A stretch of 64,000 nt of DNA from Halosimplex halophilum (GCF_004698125.1 NZ_ML214298.1:310001-374000), one strand, 5' to 3'. Positions 1-9,925 are shown, counted from the first letter of the stretch. A program made the numbers and translations. Notes: generated from the sequence alone by a model not told the origin.

Positions 1-501
1 GACGGGTTTCTTGACGTGCCAGCGCTTGAAGGCGTCCTTTTCCTGTCCGGTGTAGTACCCGTGTAGCATCCACGCCGTCGCCGCGATCCCTCGGGTCCGC
101 AATTTCTTGAACAGGTACTGCCCCATCTCGTCGGTGTTGTACTCAATGTCGCCGCCGTGCGGACAGGTGATGAACACGTCGGCGTCCGCTCGGTCCCACA
201 GGGTCTCGGCGATATCGCCCGTGACGAACGCCCGATCGCGGCTCTCGATCGGGACCGTCGCTTCGACTGTCCCTGTCTGCCCGGTCTGTGCGTCGATCCG
301 TTCTAGACCGTCCGCGTTGACCGTGAGTCCGGGCGCGTCGTGGTGGATCCCGTCGACGATAAAGTACGCCTTCGACGATTCACACTCGACTCTGACGTGG
401 TCGTCTTCCGTTTTCTCCAGGTCGTCGGCCACCCGGCGCGAGAGCCGACACCGGTTTGCGGCCGCTATCTCCGGTGATTCCCCGATACTAGCCTCGGTCA
501 T
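1..501 (-). CDS. Poly-gamma-glutamate hydrolase family protein (3' part cut off by window edge)
   Basis: A minus-strand reading frame opens with ATG at 501 and runs off the left edge; 167 codons are visible. The translation holds SKAYFIVDGIHHDAPG and, further on, ITCPHGGDIEYNTDEMG. The HGGxIE signature is typical of the phage/Bacillus-type poly-gamma-glutamate hydrolases, zinc-dependent enzymes that cleave gamma-glutamyl polymers. By family knowledge the substrate would be gamma-PGA, which some haloarchaea make as an exopolymer. No signal peptide is visible at this start, so secretion is not supported. The gene stands alone, with a gene-poor stretch behind its start. The C-terminal half is not available, so the remaining metal ligands cannot be checked. 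Confidence 0.8.
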   Translation of the reverse strand, partial: MTEASIGESPEIAAANRCRLSRRVADDLEKTEDDHVRVECESSKAYFIVDGIHHDAPGLTVNADGLERIDAQTGQTGTVEATVPIESRDRAFVTGDIAETLWDRADADVFITCPHGGDIEYNTDEMGQYLFKKLRTRGIAATAWMLHGYYTGQEKDAFKRWHVKKPV

Positions 502-1812
502 CGATCCTGTAGGCGATCAGAGGGCCCTCTGAAGAGTCTTTATCAAGTGCTGTCCTGTTGAAGTATTGTCTCCTGGTCGCGACGCTGTGCCGTCGAGAGC
601 CGGTTTGAGGCGACGATTCGGCTGTTTCTGGTCCGACGTGAGCGGCAACTCGCTATGGGGGAGGGGGAATCGACACCCCTTGACTGCAGCAGTGACACGG
701 GAGACTATCTTTCAGTATCACAGGGCCAGTGAGAGATTTTCGCACCCCTCGTTTGGCCGCCTCAACTCACCGCTCGATCGCTTCGCTTCTGTTTCGATAT
801 CCGCGTCAGCATAGACAGTTACGCCACCACTGGAGGAGGAGGGCGGCCGCTTAGACGACATCCTCCATTCTAGTGGTGTCCATGTCTCTCGCGAAGCTCC
901 GAAAGTTGTCTGTGTTGATCAAGCTGTTCTCACCTGAATCTCCAGTGGGCGGAGCCTGCCGGGGAAGCCACCGAGCGACAAGACTCGGTCTGTCCCAGTA
1001 GCGTCCGCTGGCGGGAATTCCTGGAGACGCGAACAGTGATAGTTACTCTCCAATCACGATCCATAGCCGTCCAGAATCGCATGCAAGCGGATGGGTATGG
1101 AGCTATGGAGCGACGAGCTAGTCTCGACGATGACATGGGATGACGTTCAGCTCGTTCCAGACCGACGCTGGGGGATCGACACCCGTTATCCGCGAACGGG
1201 TGGCTCGTCAGTGAGACGCCCGAGTGTCACGCTCCTGGGCAGACCATCCTCTCCCTCACTCTGTGCGCGGCTTCTGCAGGTGGCTTCCACTCGGGGTCGA
1301 CCAGCCCGTTCAGTGGCTGCTGACACCGGGCTGACAGCGCGCTTGGTCTACGAGCACTGCTGGGTTATGGAACAGCATGGTGCATCAGGTTGGCGTCAAA
1401 TCGAGTCTCTCCGTATCTCCCCCTACTGACAGCCATTCGCTATTGCGCAGGAACACTGTGCGACCGATCTCATCAACGCTACGCGCTACCCAGTACGTGC
1501 ATACACAGGACCGAACGGAACCTATCCATCCCCTTCCGGTGCTCAGCGACGAGTATGGGCCCACGGAGCGCTATCGAGACCGCCCAGCGACGGCTATGCA
1601 GGTATGGCTTCCAGGAAAACTCGATATGGTGAGCGACAGTGGTGCATCAAGGGGTTAGCCGTCTGGCGGCTCGATGGCTTGCCCACCCTCATCTGGGTGG
1701 CTCCACTGAAGGTCGCATTTCAGGTCCAGCATGGACATAGTCGGCGGGTGGACAGCAACCCCTTGGAGCGTCATCGCAGGCAGCACCTCACGGGATCGAG
1801 TAGTTAGAGTCG
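502..1812. other. Gene-poor 1.3 kb stretch
   Basis: No convincing gene is seen. Short open frames exist on both strands (for example 1091-1429 +) but none has the acidic composition or a recognisable domain of a haloarchaeal protein. A short plus-strand stretch near 883-960 reads like the start of a protein (MSLAKLRKLSVLIKLF) and then decays. The stretch may hold worn-out mobile-element DNA, but I cannot name it. Confidence 0.5.
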
Positions 1813-4800
1813 CTATTTTGAGACTTCCTCGAGCAGCGACTGTGCGTCCGAGACGGTGAACACGTCGGTCATGCCCGGCGCGTCGATCTTGTAATCGCTT
1901 GTCGGCGTCGTGTGGCTGTAGGTGCGGTCGATCCGGGGGTCGCCGTCGCTGGGGTCGTGCAGCGCCTCCATGATATCGACGGCGTCGGACTGGCTAGTGA
2001 CGACCCACAGCGCATCGTCGGGGTCGCAGGCAGCCATCTTGTCGAAATCGGTGACGGCGGCCTCGGCGACATCGTGGTTGACGCGCTCGGCTTCGATCGT
2101 CAGCACGATATCGCCCTCGCTATCGAGGCCGACGACGTCCAGGCGATGACCATCGTCGCGTTCGTAATAGGATTCGACGGTGTCGACTGCCGAGTCCGGA
2201 TCCTGGCGATAGGTGTGGGCGATGTCTTCGGCGAAGGCGACGAGCATGACGTGATGGGACGACTCACCCAGATCGCCCTTGCCGGCCCCGTGGTCGATCC
2301 CTTCGCGGTTGTGCTCGCCGATTACCGCCCGTCCCTCGGCGCTGACGCTGTAGAGTAAGTGGGGGTGGGTCGTATCCTTGCGGAGAATGTCGGCATCGAT
2401 GAGGTCGACCATCGCCGAGGCGTCGAGGCCGGCGTACTCTCGCAGGCGGATCATCGAATCACGCTGCAGGTCGTATTCGAGGTCGTGTGTGCGACGTTGC
2501 TGAGCGTCCCACACTGCCTGGACGAACAGCAGCTCTTCGACCGACCATTCAGACTCGGCGATCTCTGCTGCGGAGCGCTTGAGCGAGGGTGAACAGACGG
2601 GGATGTCGTCGCGGTCGACCTCCTCAAGTGAGTGACAGCACTCGATCGCCGCTTGCACGCCGTCGATATCGGGGTCGTATCGGGTCGTACAGGTCGTACA
2701 CTCGATGGCGTGGCGCTCGGCGTCGTAGTCGAGACAGTCGGGCAGCCGTGCGGTGTAGGGCAACAGCGAATCCGTCCGCCCAGCGGGTTCTGTCTGGGTT
2801 GGTTCGTGTGGTTCATCCGCTCGGTGCTCCCCATCGGGTTCCGGGTCGCTGTGGGCATCTCCGGGCTGGGTCTTGTCGGTCCGACCGGAATCGACGTGTG
2901 TCAGTGACGACACCGACAGGCCGTGCTGGTTTCGCGTCGTGTCGACCATGAGCGTTCGCGCGGCTCGATACGCCGATTTCGTGGCGCCATCGAGTGGCTG
3001 CTCGCCCGCGGGGTGGCCGGGAAGCGCGGGGAGTGATTTGGCGAGGAACGGCCGCGGAATCGGCTGGCCGAAGCCCGCTCCCGGCCGGACGAGCCACTCA
3101 CCGCTTGGCATACTCGCGAGTCGGGCTTCGATATCGGCCTGCGAGCGTTCGGCGGTCGTGAAGACGCTGGCGAGGTCGTCGTCGACGCGGACCTGGCCGG
3201 CGACGACGGTCGCGATCTCGTTGAGCGCTTCGAGATACGTATCGTCCTCCGGGTCGGGCGAATCCAGCTGTTTGGGATACTGGACGCCCAGACACATCGC
3301 GAGGCCGAACGACCGCCCCTCCGAGAGGAACGTATCGACGAGACTCGAATCGGCGACCCCGCCTGCCTCGTCCACGTAGCAGTTGACCAGTGGCGACTCC
3401 TCGATCCGCTCGTCTTCTTCGCGTGCCTTGAGCGCACTCCAGAGATCGGAGAAGAGGACGAGCGTCAACGCCCGCTTGACGCGCTCGTCCATCCCACCGA
3501 AGTCGAAGATGACCACCTGGTCGTCATCGACGATATCGGTGAACGAAAACCGGGGCGCACTCTCTTGGCCCTGCGTGGGTTCGCCGTCCCTGCTCGGGTC
3601 CGCCCCCTCGTCAGTCTGGGCGCCCTGCGTGCCTTCAGACGGAGACGGGCCAGCGGATGGGGAATGGCTCTCGTGTGCCGCCCCATCGCCAGCAGGCGCG
3701 CCTGTGGGTGCTGTCGATGGATTGCTCGCGCCATCGTCGTTACGAGTGCGGTCTGTGGTCGGGGACTGTCCCGTGGTGTGGTTAAACAGCGGTGCGAGCC
3801 GGCCGTCCGTGGCGATGGTCTCGATACGCCCGAGTGCGCCGCCGACGATGCGCGTGAAGACATCGCGGTCGCGCTCGACCAGGCCGTTGAACGACCGCGT
3901 GAGCCCCTCGGTCGTCGTCGCCGGCGGTTCCTCGTGTGTCTGGATCCGTTCGAGCCGTTCGTGGAGGTCCTTGTGGGAGTAGCTGTCCGCGCCGTGGATC
4001 GGGTCGAAGAGCGCACGGACCATGTTTGAGATGAGCTTTGTCGATTCCTGGGCCTGGTTGTAGCGTTCGCTGCCCATGAGCCCTTCGAGGATCTCGGCGT
4101 AGTGGCCGGCCTTGCGCGAGCGGGCTTCCTCGCGGGGAATGCCCGCCTCGAGCAGGGGTCGGATGTCGAAAAACGAGAGTGCTGGGAGGACCTGCGTGAG
4201 GTCGAAATACTGGACGTTCTCGAGAGTGCCGTGGGTCGCGTAGTGGGCGCGAAGGTAGTCCTCGGCCGCGCCGGCTTTGTGATAGAAGTGGAGATCGGGG
4301 CCGTCGGTGGCACCGTGATTCGTGAGCGCGGCCGTCTGCATCGCGACGGTCTTCCCGCTGCCGGTCCCGCCGATGATGAACTGGTGGGTGGGCTGGACGT
4401 CCGGCGGGAGATAGATCGGATCGCCCGATGGCTGGCGGTCGTTCGTCAGCGGCATCCCCAGTGCCATGCCCGGTGGTCGATACTGCAAGAGGATGCTCGG
4501 TGACGGGAGCGCCAGCGCCGTCTGTTCGGCTGGCCGCGTCGCGAGTGCGCGCTCGCCCTGGACGGTTAATCCTGCGCCGTCGAGGAGGCACACCGCCGGG
4601 AGTTCTTCGGGTGTGAGGACGATGCCGCGACTCGAATTCGAGCGCCAGGGGAGGCGCGAGCTGGTGGCTTCGTAGGCGGGATCATGGATCATCCGCTCAC
4701 AGAGGTCCTCGTAGACTTGCGTCCCGGCGTCGTCTGTCTGCAGCCAGCCGTTGGCTTCGTCAGTGTGGACGCGGCCGGTCACTTCGTGATCAGGCCCGCT

Positions 4801-5949
4801 GGCTGGGCTGAGGGCGCTCGCCAGACGGCGGGCGACGCGGTCGGCCTGGTCAGGGGTGTGGCGAGTGAGTGCAACTGCCCGTGCCGAGACGGTCATCGTC
4901 TGGTGGCAATTGCGCTCTTTGATGTCGTCGATACGTGCCTGGTCTGCGGGCGGTGGGACGTACTCCGAGGGATCGTCGCCGAGTTCCGGCACGAGTTCTC
5001 GCAGGAGCATATCGGCGATGTTGCCGTTCCCGTGTTCGAGGTCGTAGATGTATTCCTCGGCGGCGTCGCGGGCGCTCCCATTGAATCGACAGACCGCCTG
5101 GTAGACGACCGGCACCTCTGCATCGCTCATCGCCTCCAGCACGCCCGTGAGTGTGGTCTGGGTGGCCCCGTCGTCGCGTGACTGTGTCCCGCGACGTGTG
5201 TTCGGGCGGTCGCGTCGGCCGTTCGTTCGTGAGGTGGATGAGATTGGTGCTGAGAGCGGCGTCAGCCAGTCCTGTCGGTAGGTCGCCGTGGCCTCGTATT
5301 CGACGCCGGCGACGTACGGGTGGGTGAGATAGTCCGGGTCGACCGGTGGTGCCTGCCGGTCGGCGTCGTTTCGTTGGGTGAGGGTTTCGGAAGGCGTGGT
5401 CGATGTCTCGGATGGGGACGGGTCTCCGCCTGTGGGTTCGTCGTCGGCGGTCGTTTCCGCTTGGACGGGTAAGTGATCCTCGACGAAGCGTGGGTGGTAG
5501 GACACTTCGTTCAGTTCGTAGGTTCGTGGCAGTGCCGTCCGCAGCACTTCGACGAGCGTCTCGCGGAGTTCTTCGTGTGTCGTGCCGACGAGATAGCGGA
5601 CTGTGGGGTCGGCTCGGCCATCGGAGACGACGAGCCATTCGACCAGCGGCGTCTGTGTCGAGCCGGTGAGGCGGTGGCGAAGCCCGGTTTTGGTCGCTCG
5701 GTCGAGTGCAGCATACAGCCGGTTCATCGCCCGCGAGACGTTGCGGTGTTGGAGCGAGTCGGTCGTCGGGCGAATCTCGATATACGTCCGCGGCTCGGGC
5801 GGGTCGCGCGGTTCGGGGAGTTCTTCGGTGTCGATATCGAGTGCGACGGGTAGGTCTGTCTCTGGGTTGTTTTCGGAGTTCGGTTCGAGATCGAGCGGAG
5901 AATAAGTTGGTGTTGAATTAGTTTCGGGTGCGTCCCGGTCAGATGCCAT
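1813..5949 (-). CDS. HerA/VirB4-superfamily DNA-transfer ATPase with C-terminal winged-helix and nuclease-like region
   Basis: A 1,378-residue protein with ATG at 5949. Residues 1-500 are a poorly conserved, disordered, acidic front (many D, E, S, P, T). A P-loop GGTGSGKT lies near residue 530, Walker B VVIFDFGG near 810, and NCYVDEAGG near 857, the order found in FtsK/HerA/VirB4/TraD ATPases that pump DNA or drive conjugation. After a linker rich in charged residues comes a Cys pair (CTTC), a winged-helix-like part (about 1150-1230) and a tail with RLDVVGLDSEGDIVLTIEAE that resembles a PD-(D/E)XK beta-hairpin core. Such ATPases are common on haloarchaeal plasmids and integrated elements. The ATPase call is firm; conjugation and nuclease activity are inference. 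No relaxase or pilus gene lies beside it. Confidence 0.85.
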   Translation of the reverse strand: MASDRDAPETNSTPTYSPLDLEPNSENNPETDLPVALDIDTEELPEPRDPPEPRTYIEIRPTTDSLQHRNVSRAMNRLYAALDRATKTGLRHRLTGSTQTPLVEWLVVSDGRADPTVRYLVGTTHEELRETLVEVLRTALPRTYELNEVSYHPRFVEDHLPVQAETTADDEPTGGDPSPSETSTTPSETLTQRNDADRQAPPVDPDYLTHPYVAGVEYEATATYRQDWLTPLSAPISSTSRTNGRRDRPNTRRGTQSRDDGATQTTLTGVLEAMSDAEVPVVYQAVCRFNGSARDAAEEYIYDLEHGNGNIADMLLRELVPELGDDPSEYVPPPADQARIDDIKERNCHQTMTVSARAVALTRHTPDQADRVARRLASALSPASGPDHEVTGRVHTDEANGWLQTDDAGTQVYEDLCERMIHDPAYEATSSRLPWRSNSSRGIVLTPEELPAVCLLDGAGLTVQGERALATRPAEQTALALPSPSILLQYRPPGMALGMPLTNDRQPSGDPIYLPPDVQPTHQFIIGGTGSGKTVAMQTAALTNHGATDGPDLHFYHKAGAAEDYLRAHYATHGTLENVQYFDLTQVLPALSFFDIRPLLEAGIPREEARSRKAGHYAEILEGLMGSERYNQAQESTKLISNMVRALFDPIHGADSYSHKDLHERLERIQTHEEPPATTTEGLTRSFNGLVERDRDVFTRIVGGALGRIETIATDGRLAPLFNHTTGQSPTTDRTRNDDGASNPSTAPTGAPAGDGAAHESHSPSAGPSPSEGTQGAQTDEGADPSRDGEPTQGQESAPRFSFTDIVDDDQVVIFDFGGMDERVKRALTLVLFSDLWSALKAREEDERIEESPLVNCYVDEAGGVADSSLVDTFLSEGRSFGLAMCLGVQYPKQLDSPDPEDDTYLEALNEIATVVAGQVRVDDDLASVFTTAERSQADIEARLASMPSGEWLVRPGAGFGQPIPRPFLAKSLPALPGHPAGEQPLDGATKSAYRAARTLMVDTTRNQHGLSVSSLTHVDSGRTDKTQPGDAHSDPEPDGEHRADEPHEPTQTEPAGRTDSLLPYTARLPDCLDYDAERHAIECTTCTTRYDPDIDGVQAAIECCHSLEEVDRDDIPVCSPSLKRSAAEIAESEWSVEELLFVQAVWDAQQRRTHDLEYDLQRDSMIRLREYAGLDASAMVDLIDADILRKDTTHPHLLYSVSAEGRAVIGEHNREGIDHGAGKGDLGESSHHVMLVAFAEDIAHTYRQDPDSAVDTVESYYERDDGHRLDVVGLDSEGDIVLTIEAERVNHDVAEAAVTDFDKMAACDPDDALWVVTSQSDAVDIMEALHDPSDGDPRIDRTYSHTTPTSDYKIDAPGMTDVFTVSDAQSLLEEVSK

Positions 5950-6304
5950 TAGTGAGTGATGTACTGGACCGGGAGGGGCCGCCTGAATCTTGTTGCGAGG
6001 TGCCTACGGTTGGGTACCGATTTTGTTTGTGGCTGCGTTGGTGTGTCCGGTCTGTGGGCATGTCTTGGTGTGATCACTCCGGGTGGTTCATTTGGGGGAA
6101 GAGGTTGTACTCGACAGCAAGCGGTGAAAGCCCTCGGCGCGCTCGCGGTCGCTGAGCAGGATATCCGCGCTCTCCGCACCGCCCGCGCGGATAGTGGCCC
6201 GCTCAGGCGACTCACGACGCGAGCCCGCCTCGCCCTTTCAGTCCGCCAGGGTGATGGTTGGATGCCGCCAGTTACCTGTGGTCTGAGATTCCTCCGGTTT
6301 CAAC
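5950..6304. other. GC-rich intergenic stretch with inverted repeat
   Basis: No gene is seen between the two minus-strand genes. The middle (about 6100-6250) is GC-rich low-complexity DNA of the kind that recurs between haloarchaeal accessory genes. A 9-bp inverted repeat, ACCTGTGGT at 6274-6282 and ACCACAGGT at 6310-6318, overlaps the 3' end of the next gene and could act at the RNA level there. Confidence 0.5.
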
Positions 6305-7216
6305 TCAAAACCACAGGTCAGAGTACTCAACGTCGTGGACTGCTGCCCAGACGTATCCAGTCAGTAGCCCCACTGGGATGCTCACAACCGCGACTCGGAT
6401 ATCAGAGGCCAGGCCAATCACGAGACCGACCCACATCGGGACCAGGGTGGCGACTTTCGCTTGGGTTCGTAACGGGTTGGAATCAGCGTCTCCGGCGTTC
6501 GCGGTGAGATCTTTCAGGCCGCCACCACCGGACTGCATTTCCGCAGACTCGTCTATCGTGTACTCACCTGCATCTCCGTTGGTGCCAACACGGTCGCCTT
6601 GGTGCGTTTTCGGCTCATCCCGGCAGCCATGCTGGAACGGCTTTCGACAGTCAGTGCAGTAGTCCTCGCCACAGGCGGCGCACGTGGCAGTAACAACATC
6701 AGAAGCGCCACAGGCCGAACACGTTCCAGACAGTTCCTCTTCGATAGCTTTGATAGATTCGTCGGCTTGTGACTGGTGTTTCGTTCGGCCCTTCGAAGTC
6801 CCTGAGGAGGATTCTGAGCTAATCTCGATCTCAGCGTCCTCAATCAGCGATATCAGATCCGCTCTATCGATCAGATCTACTCCGAGCTCTTCTGCAAGAT
6901 CGATGGCGGGTGCGGTAAACGAGGAGGTGGTGACGAGTATGACCCGATCGGCACCTTCATTTTGATGTTTGAGCGCTGAATACTGCTGTATTTGACTGCT
7001 CCCGACCGTATTCCCTCCAGAGTAGTACTTTGCCTGAATCAGTATCGTCTCCGTGACCGGGATGTCCTTCTTTGCAATTACATCGACGCCTCTGTCGTGC
7101 GACCCCTGGGTAACCTCCGTCTCGTACCCCAGTTGCTGCCAGATCTCAGCAACGAGGTATTCAAACCCGTCACTGCTGATCGTATCGAGATACGAGTCGA
7201 TCCGCTCCCGACCCAT
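6305..7216 (-). CDS. Mrr-like restriction endonuclease with zinc ribbon and C-terminal membrane segments
   Basis: About 303 residues from ATG 7216; an upstream GTG at 7258 is also open. That longer start lies beside AT-rich TATA-like DNA, and family members begin close to the nuclease domain, so 7216 is preferred. The N-terminal half has FEYLVAEIWQQLGY, GVDVIAKK and ILIQAKYY, the D...QxK pattern of Mrr_cat (PD-(D/E)XK) type IV restriction enzymes, which cut modified foreign DNA. Then follow four CxxC pairs (CSACGA, CAACGE, CTDC and a C..H group), a zinc ribbon, and one or two hydrophobic segments at the C-terminus (VAVVSIPVGLLTGYVWAAV). A membrane-attached Mrr nuclease could guard the envelope against incoming DNA; that location is inferred. 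Confidence 0.8.
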   Translation of the reverse strand: MGRERIDSYLDTISSDGFEYLVAEIWQQLGYETEVTQGSHDRGVDVIAKKDIPVTETILIQAKYYSGGNTVGSSQIQQYSALKHQNEGADRVILVTTSSFTAPAIDLAEELGVDLIDRADLISLIEDAEIEISSESSSGTSKGRTKHQSQADESIKAIEEELSGTCSACGASDVVTATCAACGEDYCTDCRKPFQHGCRDEPKTHQGDRVGTNGDAGEYTIDESAEMQSGGGGLKDLTANAGDADSNPLRTQAKVATLVPMWVGLVIGLASDIRVAVVSIPVGLLTGYVWAAVHDVEYSDLWF

Positions 7217-7837
7217 TACTCCACGATTGTCTGTCTGATGCATAAAATCGGGCGTCACTGAATTTCCCGACTATTTATTTCCTTTCGACACGTTCAGATA
7301 CCACCAATTGGAAGCTTCCTCTGTGGAATCTGCGCGTTCGATTGAGTACTCACAAGCCAGTGAAGGCGGCAGGGTGGGTGCGCCTCGTCCTTTCGTCTGC
7401 CACGAGTGTGTCATCAGTTTTCGCTATCGACCGGCCGGTGTGTCGTGACGGCCCGCCCCGCTCGCCGCGTACCGCCCGGAGCGCCGCTCGCGACTGACCA
7501 TTCCGGGCGTGCGGGCGCTCTCCGCACCGCGAGCGCCCGTACCGGGCTACAGTGAATGTGCCCTCGCGCCAGCACCAAGCGCGCTTTCGGTTGCGTCGGC
7601 CACAGGCCGACGGACACGAAACCGGCTTGTGTGCTGGACGCGCGCTCAGGGCGGGTCGGCGCGCGGTGCTGGTTGTGGGATCCTCGGAAGCGCGCGCTCG
7701 TCGCGCCCGGAGGGCGCGAACGAAGGCGCGAGCGAGCGCGCGCAGCTGTGTCTCGTCGGACGTGTCGTCGGAAAACCGCGATGTAGTAGCATCGCGGTGG
7801 CGGCGCGTGAGCGCCTTCTGGAACCAGTGTGATTCCA
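7217..7837. other. Intergenic stretch, very GC-rich, with hairpin near its right end
   Basis: No gene is supported. The left 100 bases are AT-rich and probably hold the promoter of the Mrr-like gene (AAATAAATAG on the minus strand near 7270-7282). From about 7440 to 7760 the DNA is extremely GC-rich and low in complexity (runs of GCGCG and GAGCGCGC), and open frames there on both strands have biased arginine/alanine composition. Confidence 0.5.
7775..7798. repeat. Perfect 9-bp inverted repeat with TAGTAG loop
   Basis: ACCGCGATG at 7775-7783 and CATCGCGGT at 7790-7798 are perfect inverted copies separated by TAGTAG. It lies 40 bp upstream of the OB-fold gene. TGTAGTAGCAT recurs at 45059-45069, and in both places GCGCGTGAGCGC follows about 10-25 bp later, so this looks like a dispersed element rather than a one-off hairpin. 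Confidence 0.6.
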
Positions 7838-8647
7838 ATGTCTAGTGAAACGCGATTCGGTAGTAAAGTTTCGGACGCACAGGCGGATGACCAGGAAGTC
7901 GATGCGGCATTCGATGAGGGGCCGGAACTGCGGCGGTCGGTCGACCAGGAGATACAGGGGAAGGTCGATACGAATCATCCGAATGCCAGGCCAGAGGGCA
8001 TGACCCTGAAAGGCGAGGAGAAGTTCCGAGCGCGGGAGGATGAAATTCGACGAACGCGCCAGCGGATGGATCGAAGGCAGTCCTCCGATCGTGAAGAACG
8101 AACGCGCGACGTGGTGACCGGACAGACGCGCTATGCGACGGAAGAACCCCCTGAAGATCCGCGTGAACGTCTCAGTAGCGAGCAACTGGCGGAAGTAAAC
8201 AAGCGCGCGGCGCAGATCGCGGATGACCTCGAAGACCGTTCCAGGGCAGGGGCAGCGTATCGACTCGCCAAGAAGGTGCGCGAAGGCGTGGATATGTTGA
8301 ACGCGGCGTTGCTGGTCAAAGAGGAATTGCACGCATCTCCGGGCGTGCCAGTCCCGATCGAGACGCTCGAAACCGTGCCTCGCTCGGCGGTGGACATCGA
8401 GGGCGAAATCGTGCAGTTGTGGGAGCCGGATAACGCGAAGATTCAGTCGGTCGGACTCATCGAGGACGAGTCGGGACGGACGAAGTTCACCATCTGGGAG
8501 CGAAGTGGGCAGCCGTGGGTGAGTGAAGGCGAACGCGTGCGGTTGCGAAACGTCGAGAAGAGCTGGTATCAAGGGCGCGTCTCGGTGGCCGTGACGGGCT
8601 GGTCAGAGGTGGAGTTCCCGGAGAAAGACCGGTGGTGGACCGAGTAG
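7838..8647 (+). CDS. RPA-like OB-fold nucleic-acid-binding protein
   Basis: 269 residues from ATG 7838 (an in-frame GTG nine bases earlier is less likely). The first 90 residues are highly charged and look disordered. Residues about 110-170 form a helical stretch (EQLAEVNKRAAQIADDLE). The C-terminal 100 residues have the shape of an OB fold: VDIEGEIVQLWEPD, IQSVGLIEDESGRTKFTIWE, and GERVRLRNVEKSWYQGRVSV, the pattern seen in archaeal RPA/SSB proteins. It probably binds single-stranded DNA of the element it sits on. No zinc finger is visible. It is alone on its strand with a T-run just after the stop codon. Confidence 0.65.
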   Translation: MSSETRFGSKVSDAQADDQEVDAAFDEGPELRRSVDQEIQGKVDTNHPNARPEGMTLKGEEKFRAREDEIRRTRQRMDRRQSSDREERTRDVVTGQTRYATEEPPEDPRERLSSEQLAEVNKRAAQIADDLEDRSRAGAAYRLAKKVREGVDMLNAALLVKEELHASPGVPVPIETLETVPRSAVDIEGEIVQLWEPDNAKIQSVGLIEDESGRTKFTIWERSGQPWVSEGERVRLRNVEKSWYQGRVSVAVTGWSEVEFPEKDRWWTE

Positions 8648-8660
8648 GGCGCGAACTCTC

Positions 8661-8672
8661 TCTCTTTTTTAA
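8661..8672 (+). terminator. T-run terminator after the OB-fold gene
   Basis: A pyrimidine tract ending in six Ts lies 14-24 bases past the stop codon at 8647. Archaeal RNA polymerase ends transcription at such T-runs without needing a hairpin. Confidence 0.45.
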
Positions 8673-8935
8673 CGCCAGACCGGCCCGACCCCGCCTCCCC
8701 ACCCACCGCTCCGTGCTCGCTCTCAGCCAGTCGCTGCGCGCGCAGCCACAACCTCCAGCAACAGGGGTGTCATAAACGGTTCTCATCCCATCCCCTCTCT
8801 TTCGCTTTGCTCAGTACAGGGCGCGTATCTCGCACGGTGAATCGCTCTGAATTCGGCGGTATCTGTGTCCGCTCACTCAACAGAATGTTTCCGGGATCGG
8901 TATGACTTTCTCGCCTCGCGCTCCCGTATTTGCGA

Positions 8936-9925
8936 ATGTCCAGTGACAAGACACTCCGCGAACTGGCCGACGAACAAGGCGTGACGATCGGGGCAGGCGT
9001 TCCCGCTCGATCGTTCAGACAGTATCCCGACGACCCGACGCTCGCACAGACGCTCAAGCGGGAGTTCAACGCGGTTACGACAGCGAACGCGCTGAAAATG
9101 GGGCCGTTGCGCCCCGAACGCAAGGTCTACGATTTCGATGACGCCGACGCGATCGTGAACTTCGGTGTCAAGAACGACATGACCGTCCGGGGACACACGT
9201 TACTCTGGCACAAGCAGACCCCGGAGTGGTTCCTCGCTTGGGACTATACCGACGACCAGTTAGAAGCGTTTGTCCGGGATCATATTCACACGGTGGCCGG
9301 CCGCTATCACGACAAGGTAGATGTCTGGGATGTCGTGAACGAAGCGGTGGCCGATGACGGGTCGATGCGCGAGACGATGTGGTACGAGGCGATGGGCGAA
9401 GAGTATCTCGACAAGGCCTTCGAGTGGGCAAACGACGTCGCACCGAACGCCGATCTCTATTACAACGATTACGAGATCGCGTCAGACAACGACAAGGCCG
9501 ACGCTGTATACGACCTTCTGCAGCGCCTGCTCGACCGTGGCGTGCCGATCGACGGCGTCGGGATCCAGATGCACTCCCTTCCGTCGTATCAGCACAGCCG
9601 GGAGGATCCCGAAGCGGTCGGCGCGAACATCCGTCGCTTCAAAGATCTGGGCTTGGATGTCCAGGTCACCGAGATGGACGTGGCGTACGGTCCCGACGAG
9701 GAGTTCGACGATCGTCTCGAACACCAAGCACAGTACTATCGAGATGTCCTCGAGGCGTGCCTCGACAACGGCTGTGACACGCTTATCACCTGGGGCGTCC
9801 ACGACGCGGGAACCTGGCTCCAGAATCGCTACGACGTGACGAGCGACCCACTGCTCTTCGACGAGAATTTCAACCCCAAGCCCGCGTACGACGCGATCCG
9901 AGACCTCCTAGAGAATCGGAGGTGA
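8936..9925 (+). CDS. GH10 endo-1,4-beta-xylanase
   Basis: 329 residues from ATG 8936. The whole protein is one glycoside hydrolase family 10 barrel: NALKMGPLRPE, VRGHTLLWHKQTPEWF, VDVWDVVNEAVADDG with acid/base Glu136, LYYNDYEIA, GIQMHS, and VQVTEMDVAY with nucleophile Glu246, then TLITWGVHDAGTW. The enzyme retains configuration and cuts internal bonds of xylan. No signal peptide, Tat motif or carbohydrate-binding module is visible, which fits action on imported xylo-oligosaccharides in the cytoplasm rather than on polymer outside. The sugar-acid dehydratase and uronate-dehydrogenase-like genes follow, and a carbohydrate esterase lies at 16.0 kb, so a small hemicellulose-use cluster is likely. 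Confidence 0.93.
   Translation: MSSDKTLRELADEQGVTIGAGVPARSFRQYPDDPTLAQTLKREFNAVTTANALKMGPLRPERKVYDFDDADAIVNFGVKNDMTVRGHTLLWHKQTPEWFLAWDYTDDQLEAFVRDHIHTVAGRYHDKVDVWDVVNEAVADDGSMRETMWYEAMGEEYLDKAFEWANDVAPNADLYYNDYEIASDNDKADAVYDLLQRLLDRGVPIDGVGIQMHSLPSYQHSREDPEAVGANIRRFKDLGLDVQVTEMDVAYGPDEEFDDRLEHQAQYYRDVLEACLDNGCDTLITWGVHDAGTWLQNRYDVTSDPLLFDENFNPKPAYDAIRDLLENRR

Noticed and set aside
1091-1429. 112-codon plus-strand open frame in the gene-poor stretch
   Set aside because: Basic and serine/arginine-rich, unlike haloarchaeal protein, with no domain and overlapping frames on all sides.
7646-8572. 308-codon minus-strand open frame over the OB-fold gene
   Set aside because: The plus strand encodes the acidic OB-fold protein; this is its mirror, extended into GC-rich DNA.
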